Assembly (NCBI GenBank): GCA_046705285.1
Contig: JBJKQK010000130.1
Span: 1-64,000 of the forward strand
Reading direction: 5' to 3'
DNA length: 64,000 nt
From: SCRD01 sp046705285
Lineage (GTDB): Bacteria; Acidobacteriota; Terriglobia; UBA7540
Of the stretch, positions 26,777 to 34,989 are shown piece after piece; position 1 is the first letter of the stretch, and every line of letters begins with the position of its first letter. A program made the translations under genes and the position numbers. The notes under the pieces are model-generated. The model was given only the letters and a program-made list of their open reading frames with translations. It ran no database searches and was not told the DNA's origin.

Positions 26777-27598
26777 TTGGGCGAACTGGAAATCAAACAG
26801 AAACGGCTGGAAGGCGAGTTGAAGAACCTGTCTTCCCTGATTGTGGCCTATTCTGGCGGAGTGGATTCGGCCTATCTTGCCTATGCGGCGCACCGGATCC
26901 TGGGTGATCGAATGCTCGCCGTCACTGCACTCAGTGCCAGCTACTCGGAACGCGACCGGCACGAGGCGGAAGCCTGCGTCGAACGCTTCCAGCTTCCTCA
27001 CGAGTTCATTAAGACCTCGGAGCTTTCCAATCCTAACTACCGCGCCAACAGTCCTGACCGCTGTTTCTTCTGCAAGGACGAGCTTTTCACTCAACTCGAT
27101 GAACTTGCCGGGCGGCGGGGCTTTGCCGCCGTGGCCTACGGCGTGAATGTGGACGACCAGGGCGACTGGCGGCCCGGGCAGCAGGCGGCCCGCAAACATC
27201 GGGTGCTGACGCCTCTGCTCGAGGCCGGACTCACCAAGGCCGATATTCGCGAACTCTCCCGACGCGCAGAATTACCCGTCTGGAACCGTCCTGCCTCGGC
27301 CTGCCTCTCTTCGCGCATTGCTTATGGTGTTGAGGTCACGTCGGAAAGGTTGGCAGTGGTGGAAAAAGGCGAAGAGGCGCTTCGAGCGCTCGGCTTCCGC
27401 CAGTTCCGCGTTCGCCATCACGACACCTTGGTACGGGTCGAAATCGCCCCAGAAGAATTGTCACGCGCTTTGACGCCAGAGATGGCCCGCCAGTTCGTAG
27501 AGATCTTCAAGCCGCTGGGATTCAACTTTGTGACTCTTGACCTCGAAGGCTATCGCAGCGGATCGCTCAACACCCACCTTGTCAAAATCGCAGGCTGA
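26777..27598 (+). CDS. larE: ATP-dependent sulfur transferase LarE (three-cysteine type)
   Basis: LarE inserts sulfur into the nickel-pincer nucleotide precursor of lactate racemase-type enzymes. The 273-aa protein has the PP-loop YSGGVDSAYLAY for AMP activation and the C-terminal NRPASACLSSRIAYG holding Cys176, the sulfur-donor position in Lactobacillus LarE. It also has Cys96 and Cys99 in RCFFCKDE, which with Cys176 give the three-Cys pattern linked to a [4Fe-4S] cluster in some LarE proteins. The start is TTG 26777 with AAAGGAC six bases upstream. No larA, larB or larC is visible in the window, so its nickel-enzyme client lies elsewhere. Confidence 0.9.
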   Translation: MGELEIKQKRLEGELKNLSSLIVAYSGGVDSAYLAYAAHRILGDRMLAVTALSASYSERDRHEAEACVERFQLPHEFIKTSELSNPNYRANSPDRCFFCKDELFTQLDELAGRRGFAAVAYGVNVDDQGDWRPGQQAARKHRVLTPLLEAGLTKADIRELSRRAELPVWNRPASACLSSRIAYGVEVTSERLAVVEKGEEALRALGFRQFRVRHHDTLVRVEIAPEELSRALTPEMARQFVEIFKPLGFNFVTLDLEGYRSGSLNTHLVKIAG

Positions 27599-27623
27599 AT
27601 GCCGTCGGGGCAACGCCTCGGTT

Positions 27624-27653
27624 CCAGCCTGAGCGGCGCTCGGGCTCGGCTGG
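27624..27653. terminator. Strong hairpin between convergent larE and membrane gene
   Basis: CCAGCC plus GAGC pair with GCTC plus GGCTGG around a nine-base loop, with one bulged T. It sits between two converging genes and could stop transcription or be a dispersed hairpin repeat. No T-run follows on either strand. Confidence 0.35.
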
Positions 27654-27675
27654 GGGGAGGAGCGTCGGTGGGCTG

Positions 27676-28407
27676 CTAGGTCGAAACGGCGTGAGCTTTC
27701 AGCAATCGCCAAATGAGATATGGCAGAACCGTGAGCATGAAAATAACCAGCGCATGAAGCACGTTGCCGGCAACAGCCTCACCAGTGGATCCAACAGTGA
27801 GGAAGTTCATGCTGACGTGCCCGAGTCCACCAGTCACACCTGTGAGACTGGCGTGAATTCGGGCGGTGGCCCCTGTCCATGCCAGCATCGCCAGACCGAC
27901 GACCGGCCACGTTGGCTTCAATCTTTGCCGGGCTGCCAGGAGCCCGATTCCCCACCCGACGAGAACCGGCGCCGCGAAATAGTACAATCTGCCGGCCTGA
28001 AAATAGATATTCTGCAGCGCGAAGATTGAACCAGCGTTGCGAACGCCGAATGGTGTATCGGCGTCAGGCAGAAAAGCCCTCCAACCCCACCACAAATAGA
28101 TGCAGGCCACAAGGTAGGCCCCGGCCAGAAGAAAGAGCGGCCCCAGACTGAACGTCGCCCACGGCGCGCGGGCGCACCAGGATTGGAACTGGCGTTGCTC
28201 TACCATAGCCTTGTAGAGACCGTCCGTTCCACCGAGCCGGGTGAGTGCTGCGGATTCTGCTTCCTCCCGGCTGCGGCCCGCGTGTACTTCTTCTGCCGTC
28301 AGGTCGCGAAAATGATCCTCAAGCTCAGCCAGATAGCGCCGTACGTACCGTGGCGCGACGCCTGCACACAGCAGTCTTTCGCGAAGTTCATGGAACGGCT
28401 TCGCCAT
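27676..28407 (-). CDS. DUF1700/permease-prefix-like membrane protein
   Basis: A 243-aa protein. Residues 1-60 form a charged helical prefix of the DUF1700/permease-prefix type (RYVRRYLAELEDHFRDLTAE followed by EEAESAALTRLGG), found on membrane proteins encoded next to PadR regulators. Five or six membrane spans follow (about 82-102, 130-150, 165-185 and two near the C-terminus, ending ILTVLPYLIWRLLKAHAVST-like). Its start overlaps the end of padR by 20 bases, so the pair is translationally coupled. The partner regulator suggests stress-responsive expression. Molecular function unknown. Confidence 0.78.
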   Translation of the reverse strand: MAKPFHELRERLLCAGVAPRYVRRYLAELEDHFRDLTAEEVHAGRSREEAESAALTRLGGTDGLYKAMVEQRQFQSWCARAPWATFSLGPLFLLAGAYLVACIYLWWGWRAFLPDADTPFGVRNAGSIFALQNIYFQAGRLYYFAAPVLVGWGIGLLAARQRLKPTWPVVGLAMLAWTGATARIHASLTGVTGGLGHVSMNFLTVGSTGEAVAGNVLHALVIFMLTVLPYLIWRLLKAHAVST

Positions 28408-28744
28408 GCTGTACTCCCGTCAGAATTTCTTGGATTGCGGCCGCCAGATTCGTCCATGCCTCCGAAAGATCGGCCAATCGACGCGATCCTGCTGGCGTCA
28501 CTGAATAATAGATACGGCTACGGCCGTTGACGGTTTTGCGACGCGACCTCAGCGCGCCATCGTGTTCCAGGCCATGCAGCACCGGGTAGACAACACCCTC
28601 ACCGACCGCGATCACGGCACCTGTGCGGCCACGGATGGCCTGAACGATCTCATAGCCGTACATTTCCTCTTGCTGCAGCAGCCTCAGGACCAGAAGCTCC
28701 GGAACTCCATTCATGAAATTGGGATTGGTTTCGCGGGCGCTCAT
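28388..28744 (-). CDS. PadR family transcriptional regulator
   Basis: This 118-aa protein is a short PadR (PadR-s1) regulator. It has the winged-helix core ELLVLRLLQQEEMYGYEIVQ, then GVVYPVLHGLEHDGALRSRR and RSRIYYSVTPAGSRRLADL, followed by one C-terminal helix for dimerisation. PadR proteins repress target promoters and are released by small ligands. A palindrome that fills the whole spacer of its own promoter (28757-28775) is a likely autoregulatory operator. The ATG has no Shine-Dalgarno and would be within two bases of the predicted transcription start. Its partner gene overlaps it by 20 bases. Confidence 0.88.
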   Translation of the reverse strand: MSARETNPNFMNGVPELLVLRLLQQEEMYGYEIVQAIRGRTGAVIAVGEGVVYPVLHGLEHDGALRSRRKTVNGRSRIYYSVTPAGSRRLADLSEAWTNLAAAIQEILTGVQHGEAVP

Positions 28745-28752
28745 CGAAGATG

Positions 28753-28781
28753 ATAATACCTCGCGGTTCGAGGTAGTGCAA
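28753..28781 (-). promoter_or_regulatory. padR promoter
   Basis: On the minus strand TTGCAC (28781-28776) is followed by a 17-base spacer and TATTAT (28758-28753, 5/6 to TATAAT). Predicted transcription start about 28746, adjacent to the ATG at 28744. The -35 is weak (3/6), as in regulated promoters. Confidence 0.5.
28757..28775. promoter_or_regulatory. Putative PadR operator TACCTCG-N5-CGAGGTA
   Basis: A perfect 7-bp inverted repeat with a five-base centre occupies the spacer between -35 and -10 of the padR promoter. Occupancy would block RNA polymerase directly. It matches the expected geometry for autorepression; inferred from symmetry and position. Confidence 0.5.
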
Positions 28782-28882
28782 GGGAAATGTGAACAATCCG
28801 GATTCGAAGTCGCGACCAGGTTGACGTGGCGAAAGAGTTCTTTTGGTAAGCTATGAAGACATCTGCGGCAGGAAGTCCCTGG

Positions 28883-29797
28883 CTATTGCAGTGCCGGCGC
28901 AGAATTGGAAAACTCTTTTGCCACCCGCACCGTGTTGCAGTGGATGCTGACGGTGTCGGCCAGGTGGCGTGCGTAACCGCCCGCGAATGTCACCACTACC
29001 GGAATCTTCCTGGCGCGCGTTTTCTCAAAGACCATGCGGTCACGATACTCGAGCCCCTGCAAACTGAGTCTGAGCCCACCCAGCTGGTCGTCCCGGTAAG
29101 GGTCGGCACCAGCCAGGTAGAAGATCACCTGGGGGTCGAATTCCGCGAGAGCCTTATCTAAAGTATCTTCAAGGACGGCGAGGTACTCAGTATCCTGTAC
29201 ATTGTTTGGGAGATTGACGTCCAGATTGCTGGGTGGTTTGGGATAGGGGTAGTTATTTTCCTGATGGATTGAAACTGTGTATACGGTTTCTTCACCGCCA
29301 AAGATAGCCGCTGTTCCATTGCCCTGATGAACGTCGCAATCAACGGTCATGGCGCGTTCGATGTGCCCGTCTTTCTGCAGGCGGCGGATGGCGATAGCGA
29401 CGTCGTGAAGGACGCAGAATCCCTCACCATGGTCGGGGAAAGCGTGATGGAAGCCTCCCCCGACATTGATGCCCACGCCCTCTTCGAGAGCGATTCGTCC
29501 CGCCAGAATCGATCCGCCCGCCGAAAGCCACACGGCCTGGACAAGTTCAGGCGAATAAGGAATTTCCATCCTTAGGATTTCAACATAGGAGAGCTTTGCG
29601 TTCCTGAGCTTCCAGATGTAGTTGCGATCATGGACAAGGGCCACGTCGTCGTCCGAGGCGGGACCAGGTTCAACGATGTCGCGGGGCTCAATCACACCCT
29701 CTGTGAGAAGCCTCTCCTTGATCAGGCGGTACTTGGAAGATGGGAAAACATGGTTTCCCAGATTCAAGTCGTATTGATCCGAATAAACAAGCTTCAT
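28883..29797 (-). CDS. Histone deacetylase family protein
   Basis: This 304-aa protein belongs to the zinc-dependent HDAC/acetoin-utilisation/acetylpolyamine amidohydrolase superfamily, closest in pattern to the class IV (HDAC11-like) bacterial group. It shows GGGFHHAFPDHGEGFCVLHD (catalytic His pair), DCDVHQGNGTAAIF (zinc ligands), GADPYRDDQLGGL and the late GGYAR containing the catalytic Tyr. It probably removes acetyl groups from a protein lysine or small amine. The gene starts 14 bases after glmS stops and must be cotranscribed, so an acetylated amine or aminosugar product is worth considering. The ATG lacks an obvious Shine-Dalgarno. Confidence 0.9.
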   Translation of the reverse strand: MKLVYSDQYDLNLGNHVFPSSKYRLIKERLLTEGVIEPRDIVEPGPASDDDVALVHDRNYIWKLRNAKLSYVEILRMEIPYSPELVQAVWLSAGGSILAGRIALEEGVGINVGGGFHHAFPDHGEGFCVLHDVAIAIRRLQKDGHIERAMTVDCDVHQGNGTAAIFGGEETVYTVSIHQENNYPYPKPPSNLDVNLPNNVQDTEYLAVLEDTLDKALAEFDPQVIFYLAGADPYRDDQLGGLRLSLQGLEYRDRMVFEKTRARKIPVVVTFAGGYARHLADTVSIHCNTVRVAKEFSNSAPALQ

Positions 29798-29811
29798 GAG
29801 AGGCAGCTTTT

Positions 29812-31686
29812 CTATTCCACGGTCACGGACTTGGCCAGGTTTCTGGGTTGGTCGACGTCACATCCGCGCAGGACGCCAATGTGATAAGCAAGCAGTTGCA
29901 ACGGTATGACTTCAAGGATCGCGGAGAGCCACTCATTGTTTTGGGGAAGGGTAATCACGTGGTCTGCCATATCGTAGACTTCCCGATCACCTTCTGTAAC
30001 CAGAGCGACGATCACAGCTCCGCGGGCTTTTGCTTCTTTGATATTTGAAATCGTCCGCCCATATCGGAGCTTCGAGTCGGCGGATTTGCTGTCGCAAGTC
30101 GCCATTACGACGACGGGCAAACCATCGGTGATCAGGGCGATGGGGCCGTGTTTCAATTCGCCCGCAGGGTAGGCTTCAGCATGGATGTAAGAGACCTTTT
30201 TCATCTTGAGCGCGCCTTCGAGCGCAACCGGGAAGTGGACACCCCTGCCAAGAAACAGAAAATCTGATGCGCGATCGAAGTGCCTGGCCAGTTCCTCATA
30301 TTCCTCGTCTTTCTGCAGGACGGATTCGAGCTGGCGCGGCAGCATGGTCAAGGCACTGAGGAGGTCCTTGGATTCGGTTGGAGGAACCAGGCCGCGAAGC
30401 TGGCCCAGGTAAACGGCAAAAAGATAAAGCCCCGTGAGCTGCGAAGAAAAAGTCTTGGTTGAACCCACACCGATTTCAGGGCCCGCATGCGTGTAGATGG
30501 TTCCATTGGCTTCCCGGGGCACCATGCTGCCAAGCACGTTGCAGATGGCCAGGGTCTTGGAGCCTTTGGCCTGGGCCTCGCGCTGTGCGGCAACCGTGTC
30601 TGCCGTTTCGCCGGACTGCGTGATCAGCACGGTGAGTGTGCGGGAGTCAACCAGCGGGTCGCGATATCGGAACTCGGAGGCGTAGTCTACTTCAGTGGGC
30701 ACTCGTGCCAGGCGCTCAAACATGATCTTCCCCGCCAAGCCGGCGTGGCGTGAGGTGCCGGCCGCGACGATCTTGATTTCCCGGAATGCGCAGAATTCGT
30801 CCTCAGTAATTTCCATTTCGTCCAGGAAGATCTGGCCTGTTTCAGGAGAAACGCGGCCGAGTGCGGTATCGCGCACAGCGCGTGGCTGCTCGTAAATTTC
30901 TTTCAGGGTGAAGTGCTTGAAACCGCCTTTTTCCGCCAGGATCGGGTCCCAACTGATGTGATGGACCCTGCGGGTGACGGGTTGGCCCTGGAAATCTATC
31001 AACTTCACCCCATTGGGTGTCAGGACTGCAATGTCGCCGTCAGCCAGAAAGAAGAGATCGCGCGTGTGGTACAGGATCGCGGGTACGTCGCTTGCCACCA
31101 GGTATTCGTTCTTTCCGAGCCCGATCACGGCAGGCGGACCCTGCCGCACCGCCACAATCTTGTTCAAGTCCCTTGTAGACATGATGGCCAGGGCGAACAC
31201 TCCAGAAAGCCGCTGGACGGCGGCGGGTACTGCCTCGTCCAGCGTGACCTGGCCCGAAGGTGATGCCGCCTTGTCCAGGTACTTTTCAATCAGGTGCGCA
31301 ATCACCTCGGTGTCGGTTTCAGTGGTGAAGACATGCCCTTCTTCCGTCAGTTCTTGTTTCAGCTCCAGGTAGTTTTCAATGATGCCATTATGGACAACAA
31401 CAACCGTGCCGCGGCAATCGCGGTGGGGGTGAGCATTTTCCTCAGTAGGCGCTCCGTGCGTCGCCCAGCGAGTGTGGCCAATGCCGTAAGAGCCATCGAG
31501 GGGGTTAAGCCGGATAACCTCCTCCAGGTTGCGCAGCTTGCCCGTGGCGCGGCGAATGGCCAGAGTGCTGTCCTTCATCACGGCCAGGCCGGCTGAGTCA
31601 TACCCGCGGTACTGAAGGCGCTGAAGGCCCTCGAGCAGAACAGGGACCACTCGCTTGTTGCCGATGTAACCGACGATTCCCGACAT
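29812..31686 (-). CDS. glmS: Glutamine-fructose-6-phosphate aminotransferase lacking the N-terminal Cys
   Basis: GlmS makes glucosamine 6-phosphate for peptidoglycan and lipopolysaccharide. The 624-aa protein has an N-terminal Ntn glutaminase domain (SGIVGYIGNKRVV, GHTRWATHGAPTEENAHP, HNGIIENYLELK, TETDTEVIAHLI) and two SIS sugar-isomerase domains (AAGTSRHAGLAGK, ITQSGETADTVAAQ, GVHFPVALEGALKMKKVSY) ending in the normal PRNLAKSVTVE. The odd point is the N-terminus: the second codon (31683-31681) is TCG, so the protein begins Met-Ser-Gly, not Met-Cys-Gly. The Cys exposed after Met removal is the glutaminase nucleophile. The Arg, Trp, His, Asn-Gly and Asp site residues remain. The frame is open to 31743 but adds only non-family residues. 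It is followed by the HDAC gene. Confidence 0.95.
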   Translation of the reverse strand: MSGIVGYIGNKRVVPVLLEGLQRLQYRGYDSAGLAVMKDSTLAIRRATGKLRNLEEVIRLNPLDGSYGIGHTRWATHGAPTEENAHPHRDCRGTVVVVHNGIIENYLELKQELTEEGHVFTTETDTEVIAHLIEKYLDKAASPSGQVTLDEAVPAAVQRLSGVFALAIMSTRDLNKIVAVRQGPPAVIGLGKNEYLVASDVPAILYHTRDLFFLADGDIAVLTPNGVKLIDFQGQPVTRRVHHISWDPILAEKGGFKHFTLKEIYEQPRAVRDTALGRVSPETGQIFLDEMEITEDEFCAFREIKIVAAGTSRHAGLAGKIMFERLARVPTEVDYASEFRYRDPLVDSRTLTVLITQSGETADTVAAQREAQAKGSKTLAICNVLGSMVPREANGTIYTHAGPEIGVGSTKTFSSQLTGLYLFAVYLGQLRGLVPPTESKDLLSALTMLPRQLESVLQKDEEYEELARHFDRASDFLFLGRGVHFPVALEGALKMKKVSYIHAEAYPAGELKHGPIALITDGLPVVVMATCDSKSADSKLRYGRTISNIKEAKARGAVIVALVTEGDREVYDMADHVITLPQNNEWLSAILEVIPLQLLAYHIGVLRGCDVDQPRNLAKSVTVE

Positions 31687-31839
31687 GGATTGAGGTTTCC
31701 GGCCTAGCGGACTTGCCTGGCAAAGAAGCTTGCCCCGTTGCAAGCCCTGCCCGAGATGCCTACTCTAAGCATGCATTATATCAGATGCACCGCATCATGA
31801 TCTTGGCCGCCTGGCCAGGCCATGTCCATCCGGACCGGG

Positions 31840-33462
31840 TCACCGCGATTGCTGGACGTAAACTTCGCCGGTGTTGAGACTCGGCTTTTGGTTGAAATAG
31901 CCGTAAGTCATGCCTTCGCCGGAGGCGATGTATTCCTTCAGCTTACCCGACATGCGCTTGCAGAGATCCGGGTACTGACCGGCAACATCGGTCAATTCCT
32001 CCGGATCATTCTGCAGGTTGTAAAGCTGTGGCTTGTAGACCGTGGGCGTTGCTCCCGGCCTGACGCTGAACTTGTTCTGGCGCGCTTCAGGCTTCCAGAT
32101 TTCGCTGTAGTTCCATTCGTGGTCGCGTATGGCGCCAACCCAGCCGTAGGTCTGCACCACCAGATCCTTGATGCTCTTTGTTTCTCCCGTGACCAGCGGC
32201 CAGAAGTTTGTACCCGTCACGCGTTCCGGCGGCTTGAGCCCCAGCAGATGGAGCAACGTGGGCATGTAATCGTGGATCTGCACGAAGCCGGCGACCTGCT
32301 TTCCCGCATGTTGCTGGTCCGGCGTGCGAACCATGAAGGGAACATGCGTCACCTGGCCGCGCATCTTGTCCGGTCCCTTGAGGAATTGGCCGTGTTCACC
32401 CAGCATGGCTCCGTGGTCCGACATGAAGACGACGACCGAATTCTCGAACAGTCCGTACTGCTTGATGGTGTCCAGCAGAGCGCCGATCCAGTAATCCACA
32501 CAACTGACTTCGCCGGCGTAGTTGGCTCGAAAGCGGTTCTTGATTTCGTCCGAGAGCGGAATGGTGGCGTACGGTGGTTCGACAAAGCTGGGCGTGTAAG
32601 AACTGTGCCAGTACTTCTGCAGAAATCGCTCCGGTGGGTCCCATGGTTCGTGCGAATCAAACATCTCGACATGAAGATAGAAAGGACGCTGGTTGAAGTT
32701 GTCTTTCAGCCAGCGGATAGCTTGCCGTGCCACAATCTCTGAAAGCGATTCGCCGTCCTGCTTCCAGAGATCACGGTTGGCCTTGTACTGGCTCAGGAAC
32801 CCGTGAAGACTGGGCATGCGAGCGAGATAGCTGTTTGAAACCATGTCGCTGACATCGGGCAGTTTGTGCGGCACGGTGCCGTAGTAGTCAAACTCCTGGC
32901 CGCGAACCCACCGGTAGGTGTGAAAGCCACGGTGAAAGTTTTTTCCGGGACGCATTTGGTGTGGCAGGTCGCTGATCAGTGTCGTGACGTAATCCGCCTC
33001 GAGAAGGGTTTCACTCAGCGTCTGATCCTCGTTGTAAAGCTGATGCCAGCCCGGCAATTGAACCGGCTCATGCTGGCGAAAGTAATAGCAGGGAATCACC
33101 CGGCGGCCTGTGTAAAGTGTGCGGCGGATGACGATGGTAGGCATCCCTTCCGGGTAGGCATCTCTGAACACGACACATTCTTTGGCGAATCGGTCCAGGT
33201 TGGGAGTCTCAAGGTTTTCAAGCCACTTCCCACCATAACAGGCAAGGTTGTCGTGGCGGAAGGTGTCGCTGACAATCACGATCAGGTTGAGATTGTTGCC
33301 GTGCTGCTTCGGCGGCCGCTCCCAGATCGATCCGCACTCTTCGGCGCAGGGATTTTCCGCTGCCTCCACCGGCCTCAGCCCGGCCCCCATGCCGGCAGCA
33401 GCCACGGCGGCCGTGGCCGTCCTTTTCAGAAAGTTGCGTCTCGATGAGTTCCGGGTTTTCAT
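31840..33462 (-). CDS. Tat-exported sulfatase-family hydrolase with Thr at the formylglycine position
   Basis: A 540-aa alkaline-phosphatase-superfamily protein. It starts with a Tat signal (SRRNFLKRTATAAVAAAG), so folding in the cytosol before export is likely. Metal-site motifs are VIVSDTFRHDNLACYGG near the start and MSDHGAMLGEHGQFLKG later, plus DSHEPWDPPE. Where sulfatases have C/S-X-P-X-R followed by a LLTG-type tail, it has MPTIVIRRTLYTGRR. So the Cys/Ser is Thr and the Pro is Val. It therefore should not form formylglycine and may act as a phosphodiesterase or phosphonate-type hydrolase. AAGGAGG precedes the ATG at 33462. It follows the phosphoesterase gene by 67 bases. Confidence 0.88.
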   Translation of the reverse strand: MKTRNSSRRNFLKRTATAAVAAAGMGAGLRPVEAAENPCAEECGSIWERPPKQHGNNLNLIVIVSDTFRHDNLACYGGKWLENLETPNLDRFAKECVVFRDAYPEGMPTIVIRRTLYTGRRVIPCYYFRQHEPVQLPGWHQLYNEDQTLSETLLEADYVTTLISDLPHQMRPGKNFHRGFHTYRWVRGQEFDYYGTVPHKLPDVSDMVSNSYLARMPSLHGFLSQYKANRDLWKQDGESLSEIVARQAIRWLKDNFNQRPFYLHVEMFDSHEPWDPPERFLQKYWHSSYTPSFVEPPYATIPLSDEIKNRFRANYAGEVSCVDYWIGALLDTIKQYGLFENSVVVFMSDHGAMLGEHGQFLKGPDKMRGQVTHVPFMVRTPDQQHAGKQVAGFVQIHDYMPTLLHLLGLKPPERVTGTNFWPLVTGETKSIKDLVVQTYGWVGAIRDHEWNYSEIWKPEARQNKFSVRPGATPTVYKPQLYNLQNDPEELTDVAGQYPDLCKRMSGKLKEYIASGEGMTYGYFNQKPSLNTGEVYVQQSR

Positions 33463-33529
33463 TTTGCCTCCTTTTCGTGCCGAGATTCGGTTGAGATCTT
33501 TGTGAAGGATTGGCAGTTCGCCTGGCCGG

Positions 33530-34900
33530 TTATTGAGACGGCCTGTAACGTGGCCGAAAGCCTCCGCGTGGCAGAGCAATCGCCGGGTGATACCCGCATC
33601 CCCACACATTGCGCTCCGGAACGTGAGCCGGAATGGGAATCACAAGCGGTGGATTCGGTGTCTGGTCGAAGTCGAAGCAATCGCGTAAATCCAGGGCGTA
33701 ATGATCTCGGGCAGTCAGATAGGTTAAGCCCCACCGCTCTTCGATAAATTTCAGAACAGAGGTAAAGTCATACGTTTCGTGCGAAATGAATCCAGACTTT
33801 GCATAGGGTGAAATAACGATGGTTGGCACCCGAGGCCCGTATCCGAAAGCGTCTACCATGGGCGGCTCCACGTGATCGTAATAGCCTCCATAGTCATCCC
33901 AGGTGAGGATAACGACGCTGTCCCCCCAATAGCGGCTTTGCATCAGGGCATTGACCAGCCGCGTCACGTACCACATACCTTGGGCAATGGGTTCGGGTGC
34001 GTGTTCACTATCTTCTGTATCCGGCACGATCCAAGCCACCTGCGGAAGGGTGCCTTGCTTCAGGTCCGTGAAATATTGTTTCAGCGCTACCAGGCGCGCC
34101 ATGTCCTCTGGATTGTCCCGGACAGCTTTGAATCCCGGTAGTGGGTTCCAGATCCAGAATCGTTTAGGGTCGGGGTAAAACTGATCATTGATGCCTGCGT
34201 CCCTGCTGACACCGGGCGGAAGGGGTTTGGTTTCGTTGTAGTACTTCCAGTCGAGCTTCGCCCTGTTAAACAATTTGATGATGGAAGCAAAGCTGAAGCC
34301 GTCGGGGTCATCGAGTGCGTTTTCCACCTGCTTCAGCGTGTGCGGCATGGGTCCGGTGATTCCTCCATCCTGAGCTGCCACCGTGTAGAGGTGGTTTTGA
34401 AGGCTGGGGCCCAGAAACGAGGAAAAATAGCGATCGCACAGCGTGTAATGGCGTGCATAAGCCCAATAATTTGGGATGTCGCGCTGATCATAATAGCCCA
34501 TGGTGTATGGCGTGCCTTCCGCCCAGACAAACCCATCCATCCGCCCGTTGTCATAGGCGGCGTGAGCCACCGACCACTCGTGCGGCAGGTCACAAATGGG
34601 CAAATTCGTGGCGGTAATATGAAATGGCTTCACGCACGTCTTGCTTCCCGGCATTTCTGGCAGACACGTCCCTGGGGGAATACCATCCGCCCCAGGAAAT
34701 GTTCCAAAGTAGTTATCAAACGAGTGGTTTTCCTGAATGATCCAGATGAGATGATGGATCTTTTTGAAGTTGGCTGGAAGCGGCGTGGTCGGAACAGTCT
34801 GGGCGGTCAGAATCATTCCAAAGCTGCATACCATCGCCAGGGTCAATAGCCCCTTGAGAGAAACGCACATGCGCATTCCCCTGGTTAACAAAGAGTGCAT
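33530..34900 (-). CDS. Secreted phosphoesterase (phospholipase C / acid phosphatase family)
   Basis: A 456-aa protein of the PF04185 phosphoesterase family, which includes phospholipase C and acid phosphatases. A signal peptide (SLKGLLTLAMVCSFGMILTA) targets it for export. The family metal site starts at IIQENHSFDNYFGTFPGADG; HEWSVAHAAYDNGRMDGFV, then LGPSLQNHLYTVAAQDGG, VILTWDDYGGYYDHVEPP and GPRVPTIVISPYAKSGFISH complete the site. The ATG at 34900 has GGAGGTGA seven bases upstream. It is read in the same direction as the sulfatase-like gene 67 bases later, so the pair probably forms a secreted phosphate-scavenging operon. Confidence 0.9.
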   Translation of the reverse strand: MHSLLTRGMRMCVSLKGLLTLAMVCSFGMILTAQTVPTTPLPANFKKIHHLIWIIQENHSFDNYFGTFPGADGIPPGTCLPEMPGSKTCVKPFHITATNLPICDLPHEWSVAHAAYDNGRMDGFVWAEGTPYTMGYYDQRDIPNYWAYARHYTLCDRYFSSFLGPSLQNHLYTVAAQDGGITGPMPHTLKQVENALDDPDGFSFASIIKLFNRAKLDWKYYNETKPLPPGVSRDAGINDQFYPDPKRFWIWNPLPGFKAVRDNPEDMARLVALKQYFTDLKQGTLPQVAWIVPDTEDSEHAPEPIAQGMWYVTRLVNALMQSRYWGDSVVILTWDDYGGYYDHVEPPMVDAFGYGPRVPTIVISPYAKSGFISHETYDFTSVLKFIEERWGLTYLTARDHYALDLRDCFDFDQTPNPPLVIPIPAHVPERNVWGCGYHPAIALPRGGFRPRYRPSQ

Positions 34901-34989
34901 CAATCACCTCCTTCCGGATTGCTCCCGGCGAAATAATTCTGCACCCTCGGGGCCTCTATCAACCCATCGGCGTCATGCCCGTTCAGGCT

